From positions 62,001 to 126,000 of the forward strand of contig JAPQWV010000655.1 in NCBI GenBank assembly GCA_027422505.1: 64,000 nucleotides of DNA, read 5' to 3'. The notes under the pieces were generated by a model. That model saw nothing but the letters and a program-made list of their open reading frames with translations. It was not told the DNA's origin and did not search any database. The translations under genes were made by a program, and so were the position numbers. The stretch comes from Craterostigma plantagineum (taxonomy: Eukaryota > Streptophyta > Magnoliopsida > Lamiales > Linderniaceae). Below are positions 32,268 to 43,673 of this stretch, in pieces. Position 1 is the first letter of the stretch. Every line of letters starts with the position of its first letter.

Positions 32268-33413
32268 ATGGATGCATACTCACTAGGAAACGACAATCGT
32301 CCGCCGATCTTGCAACGCGGCGAATATACAGTTTGGAGAAGCCGCTTCCTAAATTTCATAGCCTAGAAAGATCAAGCCGAAAACCTGCTAAAGTCACTCA
32401 AAGAAGGGCCTGCACAATTCTGGATCACTGTAGCCGGCGATGACACGGTTACTCCTCATATTCCCTCTACTAGGCGACTGAAGGAGCCTAGGGAATATTC
32501 ATCGAGGAAAGAGCCCGCGCTAAGGCAGATCTGATAGCCATGAACACACTCATGCAGGGCATCCCCAACGACATCTATAGACAGATAGACAGCCTCCCAA
32601 AGGCTAAGGGGATGTGGGATGAACTGCATAGAATGATGCAAAGGGCGGAAGTGGGCATCAAGGCCGAAAAGGCAAATATTCTCACGGCTTATGACTCATT
32701 CAAAGCAAAGCCGGAGGAGAGCCTATATGACGTATATCAAAGGTTCCTCACCCTTATTAATGAGATGAGGAAAATAGAAATCTCTAAGACAAACATGGAA
32801 ACAAACATCAGATTTCTATCCTCCCTGCCCTCAGACTGAAAAAAGATATCCACTCAACTTAGGCAAAACAAAGATTTGGAGGAGTTGGATATCCATGCAG
32901 TCTTTGACAATCTCGCCCAACATGAGGAAGATATTTGCGAGATTCAGAAGGAGCAAAAGGCCAAGCAGATAGAAGACACTGTTGCCCTTGTCTCAGAGAA
33001 GCGTGGAACAAGGTCTCGCAAAGAGAAGATCGTTAGGCCTCCCTCCCCATCAGAGTCAGAAGAAGATTCGGAGACAGGCGATGAGCCAATCATGAAAGCA
33101 CTGAGGAAGCAGTTGGCTCTAATCCGCAAATTGATGAGCAAGCGTACTTCAAAAAGAAGTCCTCATCTTCGGCCAACCGACTTAGGACCTCAAGCTCTAA
33201 GAATAAAGAACGTGCACCTGAGAGCTCCGAAATCAAAAACACGAAAGAGCCCAACAAGTGCTTCAACTTTGGTAAGTCTGGTCATTTTGCCAGAGAATGC
33301 ACTCTTCCCAAGAAGAGAGATGCTAATTACTACTCGAGAAAGCTTCAACTTTCAAAGCAGACGGAAGCTGGAGTAGCCCTGATGGCAGAGCAGGACCACT
33401 GGATCGAAGACAC
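32268..33413 (+). pseudogene. Copia Gag of copia1, truncated
   Basis: The start is MDAYSLGNDN at 32268, followed by RGEYTVWRSRFLNFI and a stop. GPAQFWITVAGDD follows, then after a frame change the UBN2-type gag core: ALMAMN-like text, LMQGIPNDIYRQIDSLPKA, GMWDELHRMM, SLYDVYQRFLTLINEMRK. A second part (32876-33376) is charged, then changes frame to a zinc knuckle reading KCFNFGKSGHFAREC, where the second Cys of CX2CX4HX4C is Phe. The reading ends where the Tekay LTR begins at 33416. The best match in the window is the gag of copia2. Not functional. Confidence 0.85.
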
Positions 33414-33415
33414 GT

Positions 33416-36400
33416 TATAACGACCCTACTTCTCAAATACGTATTTAGGCGGGTTTAGCAGCGAAAACAGCGGAAAGCCCATTTAATAAAAACTTTTAAA
33501 ACATAATAATACAAATACGTTCAATGTCTAAATCCATAGATCCAAACCCAAACACATTTTTATTCATTGGGCTGAAGCCCAAGAAATCCAAACCCAAATT
33601 TGAAAACATGAAACATAAACTCGTTTCACAGGTCGCGTCCCATCTACTGCGCCGCCTTCAAAAGTCCATGGAGTCACCGCCATCAGCCGCCTAGTCATGA
33701 CGTTTTTTTTCAACGTCCGACTCGTTCGTACCTACACACGTAAACCCTGAGCTTTTGCTCAGTAGATGAAAATATACATGAATGCAAATGCTCTTATCGA
33801 CTCCCATCCCGACACATCTCACAGAATGCACGCTCGACTCTTTTCTCATATCTCATTTCATCACATCACATCAGGGCCCGAGGCTTAGGTACTAAAGGCA
33901 ATACGGGCGCAGGGGTCCGTAGCTCGGGAGGCCCCACTCCCCACAAGGGGTCAGTAGCTCGGGAGCCCCCACTCCCTCCATATAAAGTGCGCCTTAGTCC
34001 CAACCTCACTCATACAACTCATCTACCATTTCTCATTCATAAACCATCTCACTCACTTCTCCGTACAATACTCTCATGACTCTGCACTCCCCTCGTAACA
34101 CGTGTATGCAAATGCCGTGCAAATAAAAATGCAACATATAACATATCCTTTCCATATTTCTATATTACATATCGGCCCGAGGTATCAGCTCGGCCCGATT
34201 CCAAGAATCAACACTCAACAAACAATTCGGGCCCAAAGCCCGCGTTCCGATTTCTAATCGGCCCGAAACCGTAACCACCGAACTCCCTCTCGATCTTATA
34301 CTAAAAGTTCTAATTTTAGTTCTTTCTACCTTACGACTCTGATTTCACCCCAACGCCAGCTTTAGTTTAAGTTCCAAAATTATTTTAGAAATTATCAATC
34401 TTTCCCAAATTTAAAATTATTTTTAGCTCTATATCAAATTTTCAGAAATTACAACTTTTGCTCCGAAACCTTTGAAAATTTACAATTTAACCCCAGCCGA
34501 ATATTTTTAATAATTATTTAGCCCAAGAGTTTTGAAAATTCTCCATTTAACCCTGCCGAGATACTTAATATTTATTTAGTACTTCGAAATTTTCCGAAAT
34601 TTTATAATTAACCCCGACCGAAATATTTAATATTTATTTAAATTTTTCCGGAGGTTCCGATAATTTACAAAAGGTCCCTAGTCGATTGAAGAATATTTAC
34701 CAAGTATCTCAAAACTTCTGAAAATTGCAATTACGTCCTTAGCCGAGTTTTAAGTATTTATTTAATCCTCCAAAAATTCTGAAAATTGTATTTTAACCCC
34801 TACTAAGCTTTAATCAATTAATTTAAAACCCAAAAGTTTCTGAAATTTTCATTACCCCTGTCGAAATCTAACATGTTTATTTAGTACCCAAAACTTTCGA
34901 CAAATTCTAATTTGATCCTAGCCGAAATTTAATATATTTATATAGTTCCCAAAACATCTGAAAAATTTCCAATTTAAGCTTAGCTGAAATTTTAGTATAT
35001 TCAAAAAATAGCCCCTGTTTCGAATTTACATTTACAGCCCCCGGATTTTTGAAACTTTTCAATTTAGTACTCGAATCTTTGAAAATTACACAAAGAACCC
35101 CAATTATTTATTCCGATATGTCCTAAAAGCTTTATATTTCTTTAAAATATCCCCTATTCGAACTTTTACAACACAGACTCCCTGGATTTTGTAAAATTTC
35201 AATTAAGTCCCAAAATTTTAAAAATAACTATTTTATACGGCTGTTTTGCGACAGTTTGGGATTTCTCAATGATCACAAGGTAAACGATGTCCGATGGACC
35301 TGAAATGTTAACAACCGATAAAGAACTTGCAAATCTTAGTTGTGTCCAAAGGAATTTTAAATCCAAGGCCTAGATTGTTAGATATGAAGTTTTTTAACCT
35401 CTTGGCCGAAATGGATAAACAAAACCCTAGAAAAGCCTAATTCTCCCCAAGTTTTGCTCTATCCTCTTAATCTAATGTCCTCTATCCCTATTTCCAAATG
35501 TCCATAGTTCTAAAAATTCTCAATCTCATGCTCCCTAAGCTAACCAACGAAAAATTCATGTAAGCAAATTATTAACACATGAACACGAAGAATTCGATGA
35601 ATAACATGCAAAACATGTAAAATTCACAAATCCTAATATTGTTTACGTATGTAGGCGATCTTCACCTACCTTACGTCCGTAGAGAGCTACGTTACGGGTT
35701 ATTTTTATGTGATCCCGACTCTAGGATTTCGATCCCGAGCTCCTCCACGTGTCCGCGGGTTTTTCTTTTTCTCCCGGTTCTCTCCCGCGATTTCTCCCTC
35801 TCTCCCGAAATCTCTTCTTCCCTTTCTCTCTTTTCCCTCTTCTCCTTCTCTTCTTCCTCTCTTTTCTTTCTTTTCTTTCTTTCCTTTCTCTTCCTTTCTC
35901 TCTTTTTTTTTCTCTTCTTTTCTCTTCCCTCTCTCTTTTTCACGTTCTCTTCCCCTCTCCCTTTTCTTTCCTTCTCCTTTCTTTATTATCTTGTCTAGGT
36001 GGCATTAGGTGGTTTATGTAGGTCATTTGGTGATGGTTTATCTAGGTCATTTGGTGATGACTTTGTCCTAATGCTCATGGAGATGATTAGTTGGCATTTT
36101 GCCATCTCCTTTTTCTTTCCTTTTTTTTTTTCTTTTCTGCCCTCTTCTCTCTCCCACACGTTCTCTCCTCTCCATTTTCTTTAATTTGGTTGTTACTTTT
36201 GTCTCCATGCTCACATGGAGGTGGATGAAGGTGATGAGGTGGGGTGTTTTGGTTTTATTACCTCATTATGTAAAGATATTTATTTTATAGTTATTATTTT
36301 ATTTTATTGTACCAACCTCACATGGAGGTACATATTTATTTATTTTTCTCTTATTTATTTCAGCCATAATTAAATTATTATTATTACTATTATTACTATT

Positions 36401-36667
36401 ATTATTTTTAAATTATTTATTTATTTGGGATTCACTTCTTGTTTTTGGCCCAATTAAATTTTATTGAAGGACCCAACTCCCATCCTTTTATTTTCGGCCA
36501 TTATTTTCTTCACTTGGCCCATAAATAAATTTTTGGTCCATTAAAATTTTTTCGGGCCCAATTGTAGATTTTGGGCTCGTTTCGAAAAGAAATCGTTTCT
36601 TGTTAGAAAGTTGATTTCATTTCGAATATTGTTGAAGTAATCCCGTATAAATTTTGCGGGTATTACA
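33416..36667 (-). repeat. 3' LTR of the Tekay-like element
   Basis: It begins TATAACGACCC on the plus strand (TG expected; the partner has TGTAACGACCC) and ends GCGGGTATTACA. At 3252 bp it is long, as usual for Tekay. It contains two copies of TAGCTCGGGAG near 33920 and 33955 and a pyrimidine tract at 35756-35995. The pentamer CACGT precedes it; the opposite target copy is lost. Confidence 0.88.
35756..35995 (+). repeat. Pyrimidine-rich tract (CT/TTC) inside the LTR
   Basis: About 240 bases almost purely C and T on the plus strand, with few interruptions; a second block lies near 36105-36180. It produces spurious open frames rich in Phe/Leu/Ser or Lys/Glu/Arg. The partner LTR is truncated before this point, so its age cannot be judged. 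Confidence 0.8.
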
Positions 36668-36724
36668 TCCTTCCCCCTTATAAGAATTTCGTCCCCGGAA
36701 TTACAGTACAGAAAATAATTCGGG

Positions 36725-37320
36725 GTACTTCTTTCTCATTTCGTTTTCTCATTTCCAAGGGCTTCTTCCAATACTTGATTTCCGCCACAAGACCTTCACG
36801 AGGGGTATGTTATTATTTCGAAAACGTTTCACCTCGTACATCAAAATTTCCACCGGCCTTTCTTTATAGCTCAAGTCCGGCTTCAATTTTTGATGAAGTG
36901 ATTCGCTTCTCAGCACCTGATTCGGGTCCGCAACGTATTTACGTAAAGTTGATACGTGAAATACGTCGTGGACATGGGCTAACGAGGCGGGTAACTCCAG
37001 CTGATACGCAACTTCTCCTACTCTCTTGAGTATTTTGAAAGAGCCAATGTACCTTGGGCTCAATTTGCCCTTTCTAGGGCAAACACCACGGCTGCGAGTT
37101 CCAAATCGTGTGTGGGGTAATTTTTCTCGTAGGATTTTGAGCTGTCGGGAGGCATACGTAATTACCTTCCCGTTCTGCATCAACACGCACCCCAAGTCAT
37201 TTTTTTTGAGGCATCACTGTATACCGAAAATTTTTCGATACCAGAGGGTATTGTAAGAAAAGGAGCTGTTGTCAGTCGTTTCTTCAACTCCTGGAAGTTT
37301 TCTCACATGCTTTCGTCCAC
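36725..37320 (-). pseudogene. Gypsy RNase H fused to integrase C-terminus by deletion
   Basis: The right end encodes the start of RNase H (FQELKKRLTTAP-like text in another frame, then VYSDASK-like, then [19 protein letters not shown]). After LREKLPHT the text jumps to the integrase end: [46 protein letters not shown]-like and [15 protein letters not shown]. The chromodomain expected in Tekay is not seen. About 1.7 kb of RNase H and integrase is missing at the join (inference from family length). Confidence 0.85.
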
Positions 37321-37369
37321 TTAAATGAAACATTCTTCATAAGTTAAGTCTGGCTTTCTTCACCGTTAT

Positions 37370-38420
37370 TGTCACGATGAGCAGCTGCCGTTGGATCCAA
37401 GATGGCGCGCGATCTAATGGTCATGATTTGAAGGTTGAAGATTTAATTATGTTCCTAGGATATCGCGCGAAAAGATAAACGGCTGAGATGTTTAAGAAGT
37501 GAAAGAATCGGATGGTGAATCGTGAGCGTTGGATCAAAAATCGGACGGATGATAGTGAAGGTGCTATTTCACTTACAGAGTCGCATGCGATTCTTGCTCT
37601 AACACGCAGAAATGCAATACCACGTGGTGACTTGTGGAGCGTTCGATCGGATAAAATGGACGGTGAAGATAGATCGCGAATTCACATTTAAAACATTATT
37701 TCTATCTTATTAGTGTCGGATTCCCAGTTCACTTTCTCGAGCATGTAACTTCTTCTAGAGTGAAAATCATCGTGAGGTGAAAACACGAGAGTTGTAGAAG
37801 AGATAGAGATCTGTAACTTCCGTGTTGCGATCAATAAGAAAGGAATCTCGGTTGATCCGTGGACATAGGCTGAAGTTCAGCCGTGTTTGTGCGTTAGTTC
37901 GCCGTACTAATTTCATTGATGCGACAGAGTCTGCGCAGTGCATGTAAATACGGCATTGATTTAAACTTGAGCACAATTTCTTTGTCGCAATGGACATCAA
38001 CATCTTTCTTCGAGATTTTGGATTGGATTTTTGTGATAAAAGTCCAATGTGATTTCTGCTTGTACGTGATCTCCCAAATCAAGATTACGGCGTTCGAAGA
38101 AAAATCTGATCTCGAAATTTATGAAGTTTATCTTTATACGGCGTTCGAAGGAAACTCAAAATTAATGCTGCTTATCCTTCGCTTCACTCACGCCTATATA
38201 TAAGTACTTGATGCACGCTATTTTGCACCGTAGCACAATTCTCTCCAACCATTTAATTTTCGCAATGTATATCTTGGACGAAATGCGGATCGTGAGGATG
38301 TTCCTCAGGAACCTTTTTGGAGGGAAAATCTCGAAAAGCATAAATTTGAGTTATTCCTTCTTTTGGGATTGCTCTTCGCTGCAATCGCCATTTTTGTGAT
38401 GTGGGTTGCCACTCACTGCA
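37370..38420. other. Unrecognised block with a TATA-like box inside the Tekay element
   Basis: This block lies where gypsy RT, protease and gag should be but shows none of them. Phrases such as CGTTGGATC recur (37390, 37529). ACGGCGTTCGAAG occurs twice about 51 bp apart (near 38087 and 38138). TATATATAAG is at 38195-38204 on the plus strand. An open stretch just downstream encodes a hydrophobic helix (LLLGLLFAAIAIFVMWVA) ending at about 38420, but no ATG opens that frame. It may be a foreign insert or a strongly diverged part of the element. I do not recognise it. Confidence 0.35.
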
Positions 38421-39092
38421 CTTGTGTTTAATTTGTGAAAGGTTAAGTCATGGGAAGCCGCGTCTTTGTCAGGCATATTGGAAGAAGCCGCCGTCAGAAC
38501 TTTCCGAACGTCGTTGATGTTCTATCTTCTAAGTTTTTTTTTTTATTCGGGTTGTAATATGATTTTCAGTTATGTAATCGTTATGCATCGACTCTATCAT
38601 GTTTTCTCTACGTCCTCGTCTCATTTTCAAAATTGTATACAAGCTCCGAATTATAAGAATTTATATCGTTCAACTCTCTTTTATTTTGCCGTTTATTTAT
38701 TTTAGCTTCCCGAATTTCAGCTTGGTCCAATTCGGTCAGGCCCAAATTCTGAAAAAGGCCCAAAATTTAAATTTTGCCGAATTTCCAAATTGACCCGAAT
38801 TTTTACCCAAATTTCAAAGAAACCCCAAATTTGATCAAAGATCCGAGTTTTTGATCATTCTCTCCCTACCTTAATTTCACCGGGATTCTCCTACCAATCT
38901 AAGTGTAAAAGTACAAAATCTGTAACTTTCGAACACATCTAGGAGCACATAAAATTCACACAGACATTCACGTAAAGCATATATCAGAAAAATGTAAAGC
39001 ACATAATTACGTATTAAACTTACAGGCGTAGGCTGATCCTCCGGGCTTTTGAGAGGCAGTACATGGACAGTCTACAGAATCTATAACCTAAC

Positions 39093-39104
39093 GCTCTGAT
39101 ACCA
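39093..39104 (-). promoter_or_regulatory. Primer binding site of the Tekay-like element
   Basis: TGGTATCAGAGC on the minus strand, two bases from the LTR edge at 39107. It proves that 39107-40973 is the 5' LTR and the element reads leftwards. Confidence 0.85.
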
Positions 39105-39106
39105 CC

Positions 39107-40973
39107 TGTAACGACCCTACTTCTGAAATACGTATTTAGGCGGGTTTACTCAGCGAAAACAGCGGAAAGTCCATTTAATAAAAACTTTTAAAACATAATA
39201 ATACAAATACGTTCAATATCTAAATCCATAGATCCAAAGTCAAACACATTTTTATTCATTGGGCTGAAGCCCAAGAAGTCCAAGCCCAAATTTGAAAACA
39301 TGAAACATAAACTCGTTTCACATGTCGCGTCCCATGTACTGCGCCGCCTTCAAAAGTCCATGGAGTCACCGCCATCAGCCGCCTAGTCATGACGTTTTTT
39401 TTTTCAACATCCGACTCGTTCGTACCTACACACGTAAACCCTGAGCTTTTGCGCAGTAGATGAAAATATACATGAATGCAAATGCTCTTATCGACTCCCA
39501 TCCCGACACATCTCACAGAATGCACGCTCCACTCTTTTCTCATATCTCATTTCATCACATCACATCAGGCCCGAGGTTAGGTACTAAAGGCAACACGCGG
39601 GCAGGGGTCCGTAGCTCGGGAGGCCCCACTCCCCACAAGGGGTCAGTAGCTCGGGAGGCCCCACTCCCTCCATATAAAGTGCGCCTTAGTCCTAACCTCA
39701 CTCATACAACTCATCTACCATTTCTCATTCATAAACCATCTCACTAACTTGTCCATACAATACTCTCATGACTCTGCGCTCCCCTCGTAACACGTGTATG
39801 CAAATGCCGTGCAAATAAAAATGCAACACATAACACATCCTTTCCACATTTCTATATTACATATCGGCCCGAGGTATCAGCACGGCCCGATTCCAAGAAT
39901 CAACACTCAACAAATAATTCGGGCCCAAAGCCCGCGTTCTGATTTCTAATCGGCCCGAAACCGTAACCACCGAACTCCCTCTCGATCTTATACTAAAAGT
40001 TCTAATTTTAATTCTTTCTACCTTACGACTCTTTCACCCCAACGCCACCTTTAGTTTAAGTTCCAAAATTATTTTAGAAATTATCAATCTTTCCCAAATT
40101 TAAAATTATTTTTAGCTCAATATCAAATTTTCAGAAATTACAATTTTTGTTCCGAAACCTTTGAAAATTTACAATTTAACCCCAGCCGAATATTTTTAAT
40201 AGTTATTTAGCCCAAGACTTTTGAAAATTCTCCATTTAACCCTAGCCAATATACTTAATATTTATTTAGTACTTGAAAAATTTTCCGAAATTTTATAATT
40301 AACCCCGACCGGAATATTTAATATTTATTTAACTTTTTCCGGAGGTTCCGATAATTTACAAAAGGTCCCTAGTCGATTGAAGAATGTTTACCAAGTATCT
40401 CAAAACTTCTTAAAATTGCAATTACGTCCTTAGCCGAGTTTTAAGTATTTATTTAAACCTCTGAAAATTCAGAAAATTGTATTTTAACCCAACTAAGCTT
40501 TAATCCATTTATTTAAAACCCAAAAGTTTATGAAATTTTCATTTTACCCCTGTCGAAATCTAACATGTTTATTTAGTACCCAAAACTTTCGACAAATTCT
40601 AATTTGATCCTAGCCGAAATTTAATATATTTATATAGTTCCCAAAACTTCTGAAAATTTTCAATTTAAACTTAGCTGAAATTTTAGTATATTCAATAAAT
40701 AGCCCCTGTTTCGAATTTTACATTTACAGCCCCCGGATTTTGAAACTTTTCAATTTAGTACTCGATCTTTGAAAATTACACGAAGAACCCCAATTATTTA
40801 TTCCGAATTTTAAATCTGTCCTAAAAGCTTTATATTTCTTTAAAATATCCCCTATTCGAACTCTTACAACACAGACTCCCTGGATTTTGTAAAATTTCGA
40901 TTAGGTCCAAAAAATGTAAAAATAACTATTTTTTAAGGCTGTTTTGCGACAGTTTCGAATTTCTCAATGATCA
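39107..40973 (-). repeat. 5' LTR of the Tekay-like element, truncated
   Basis: It starts TGTAACGACCC and aligns with 33416-35275. Similarity stops after TTTCTCAATGATCA; the next bases belong to copia1 integrase. Confidence 0.88.
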
Positions 40974-41022
40974 ACAAGACTCTGTACGAGATTGTTAATA
41001 AAAGAGTACCCAACATCTCATT

Positions 41023-43673
41023 TATGGCGACCTTACTTTTCTAATTAGAATTAGTGGCGGATTTCCGCAACGTAAGCCGCGGAAGGCCCGTCTAATTAAA
41101 ACTTTTTCCTAAAATAATATACATTATTATAAACATACGTCTACATTGTCATCTCTGTACATGGGCCGAAGTCCCAAAAATATCAAAAGAACAAAAGTCC
41201 TACAGACGCTCCACAGGTCTTCATCCATGTACCGCACTGCCCTCAAAAGTCCGTGGAGCACCGCCACCAGCCGCCTCAGTCACGACGCGTATCAGCGTCG
41301 GACTCAGTACCTACAACACGTAAACACTGAGCAATTTGCCAGTAGGTGAATAAAATGCATGTATGCAAGTGTGCACTCAACCCCAAACCCAATACCTCAC
41401 AACATGATATAATGCACACTCTTCTTTTCCCACATTCCTATTTGACACAACACAGGGCCCTAGGTTAGGCTCGACACCCTCGCGCGCAAAGACTACTGGG
41501 AGGCCACCCCCAAGTCTCGCGACAGCCTACCCTGGTAGTGCACTGGACTATCACGCCAATGGCCTCCTACCGGGTCGCTCCGCACCAAAAGTATACACTG
41601 ATAGTGCACTGGACGATCACGCCAATGGCCTCCTATCAGGTCAGATCAATATCTCATCCGGCGGTATGCACCTCGGGACGGTCACGCCGAGTAGACAGAT
41701 CGATCACGCCTGTCTCCGCCAGGTGCCCAGTGAGCCCAACCTCGACTCCTCTAAGAGTCACCAATCACAAGCATCTCATTCTACCCCGTACGTCAATATC
41801 TCATATCATTACCGTCACACTACGGTACAACCATCTCTCGTCCTAACGTGATATGCACGTGCCATGCATATACAAGAAATCTCATATAACATGATTTATA
41901 TTAAACGTATGTAGAACAGGTAAAGCACATAAATCATGTAAGTCACGTAAATCATCGAATCACATGGAAACACATAAATTCACATTTGTGTTTACGTATC
42001 GTAGATGGATGATCCACCTACATGTCCTCCTGATAAAATTAGATACGAAGTCGGGTAAACTTCCTATGCTTCGATCCTCTGAATATTGAAAATATTTCCA
42101 CATCAATAAATTTACTAAGTCATATAAGTTTCGAAAATGCTAAAATTATTAAAACCCTAAAATTTATGAAAACCTAAAAATAATGAAATTCCTAAAAATA
42201 ATAAACCCTAAAATATTGAAAACCCTAGAATTAGCAAAATTCTAAAATACCGAAAATTTATTAACTGAAATACAATGTCGAAATCTTGGAAATGTCGAGA
42301 CATAGATGTCGAGATTATTAAACCATATTGAGATCTTTGTTACTAATTCTATAAGGTGTCAAACTTGTACAAATGTCGAGGTCTCACTTTGTCGAGATTA
42401 TTAAAAGAAAATGTCGAGCTATTAAGTTGAGAAAAGAACAAATGTCGAGACTTTCATTATGTGATAAATGTCGAAACGTTACATTAAGGATGTCGAGATC
42501 TTTCGTAGTTGAGAAAAGAACAAATGTCGAAATCATTAACAATGGCCAATCGAAATATTTTGTTGGGAAGTAAATGTCGAACTCATTACACAATGTCGAG
42601 ATCTCTTATCGAGATCTTATCGAAAGCTTTTATATTTCGAATTCTACCTAGGTTACATCTCGAAACTTTTCATATCATATCGCAATCTTACATACGATTA
42701 AGATCAGCTTCAAAACCTCTGTTAAATCCCAAAAAGGATACACCCTAAACATAAGTCTTAAAGAACATGCTAAGTGTGAAGAACATCTTATGCATTAAAT
42801 TCATCAGGACTCATATATACTAATTCATGAGCCTAACCCGCAACTCAAGATCTTAGGGTTTTCTAAATATTAACCCATCCGAAATTCTCTCATAATTACT
42901 AAATACTCATGTCGACATTCAAAACATAGTAGCATAATATAAATCAAGGCATTTACGTGTAGTGAAGTTACCTTCTTCCGATTATATCTCTAAGCTTGGC
43001 CTAGTTTTCCTCAAGTTCGATACCCTCTTGTCCTTTCCTTAAATGCTCTTTCTCAGTTTTGTTGTTTTATCAAGGTTTCGTTTCCTTCTTTATGGTTCAA
43101 TTTATGTTATAGATATGTATTAAAGTATTGAAAGTGGTGATGATAAGACTAGGAGGTGATGACGTCTTTTCTCCTCCCATAGTAAGAAACGTGGTTTTAA
43201 TAATTATCCATTTTGTACCTTTATGATTTGGACCTTATGTGGAGATATAATCAAATTAAATGTAGCCCAAATCATTAATTCCAGCCCACTTAACTAATTC
43301 TTTGGCTAGGTTTTCAAAGCAAACAATTGAAAAACCCTAAGTTTCGAAAGTCTTTTCACTTTCTAAACATCCCTCTACTTCGAAATCCTATCCATTTAAT
43401 TCTTATTAGTTTTTTTTAATTCGAATTCCCTATATATATATAACATAACTCCTATTAATAATTTTCCTTACTTCCAAATTATGGATATTATACGCAATTA
43501 TTTATAATTCCCTATTCAAACTACTCGATTAACCGTCCTAATAGCACACCAGCACATATAAAATCATATCACATAGTATGAAACCATCTAAGCACATAAC
43601 ATGCAATCATATAAACACATAATTTGCACATAAATTCACAGATTAGCATATTCATAAAATCTAGGGTATTACA
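41023..43673 (+). mobile_element. Solo LTR of a Tekay-like gypsy element (copy A2)
   Basis: It begins TATGGCGACCTTAC (TG expected at the first two bases; GA transition) and ends GGGTATTACA. It is flanked by a perfect 5-bp target duplication, TCATT (41018-41022 and 43674-43678). Removing it restores the integrase frame of copia1. At 2651 bp with no internal genes it is a solo LTR. The first kilobase resembles A1. From 42270 to 42720 it is dense in TGTCGAGATC and TGTCGAAATC phrases. Confidence 0.92.
41533..41650 (+). repeat. Two-copy 68-bp repeat inside solo LTR A2
   Basis: TAGTGCACTGGACTATCACG and TAGTGCACTGGACGATCACG, each followed by CCAATGGCCTCCTA. Located at the place equivalent to the cassettes of A1, A3 and the Tekay LTR. 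Confidence 0.75.

Larger units (their letters stand above)
33416..40973 (-). mobile_element. Ty3/gypsy Tekay/Del-like element, truncated and internally deleted
   Basis: A complete 3' LTR (33416-36667), a polypurine tract (AAGGGGGAAGGA on the minus strand, just right of 36667), a fused RNase H/integrase remnant (36725-37320), an unrecognised 1 kb block, the primer site (39093-39104), and a 5' LTR (39107-40973) that keeps only about 1.87 kb of about 3.25 kb. By eye, the two LTRs differ at roughly 4 percent over the first 240 bp. No RT core, no gag. The outer end of the 5' LTR was lost in a deletion that also removed part of copia1. Confidence 0.85.

Noticed and set aside
35639..36021. Overlapping ORFs rich in Phe/Leu/Ser and Lys/Glu/Arg
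   Set aside because: They are translations of the pyrimidine tract in several frames.
38225..38420. A small membrane protein gene downstream of TATATATAAG
   Set aside because: The hydrophobic helix frame has no ATG upstream of the helix and a stop just before it; kept only as part of an unrecognised block.
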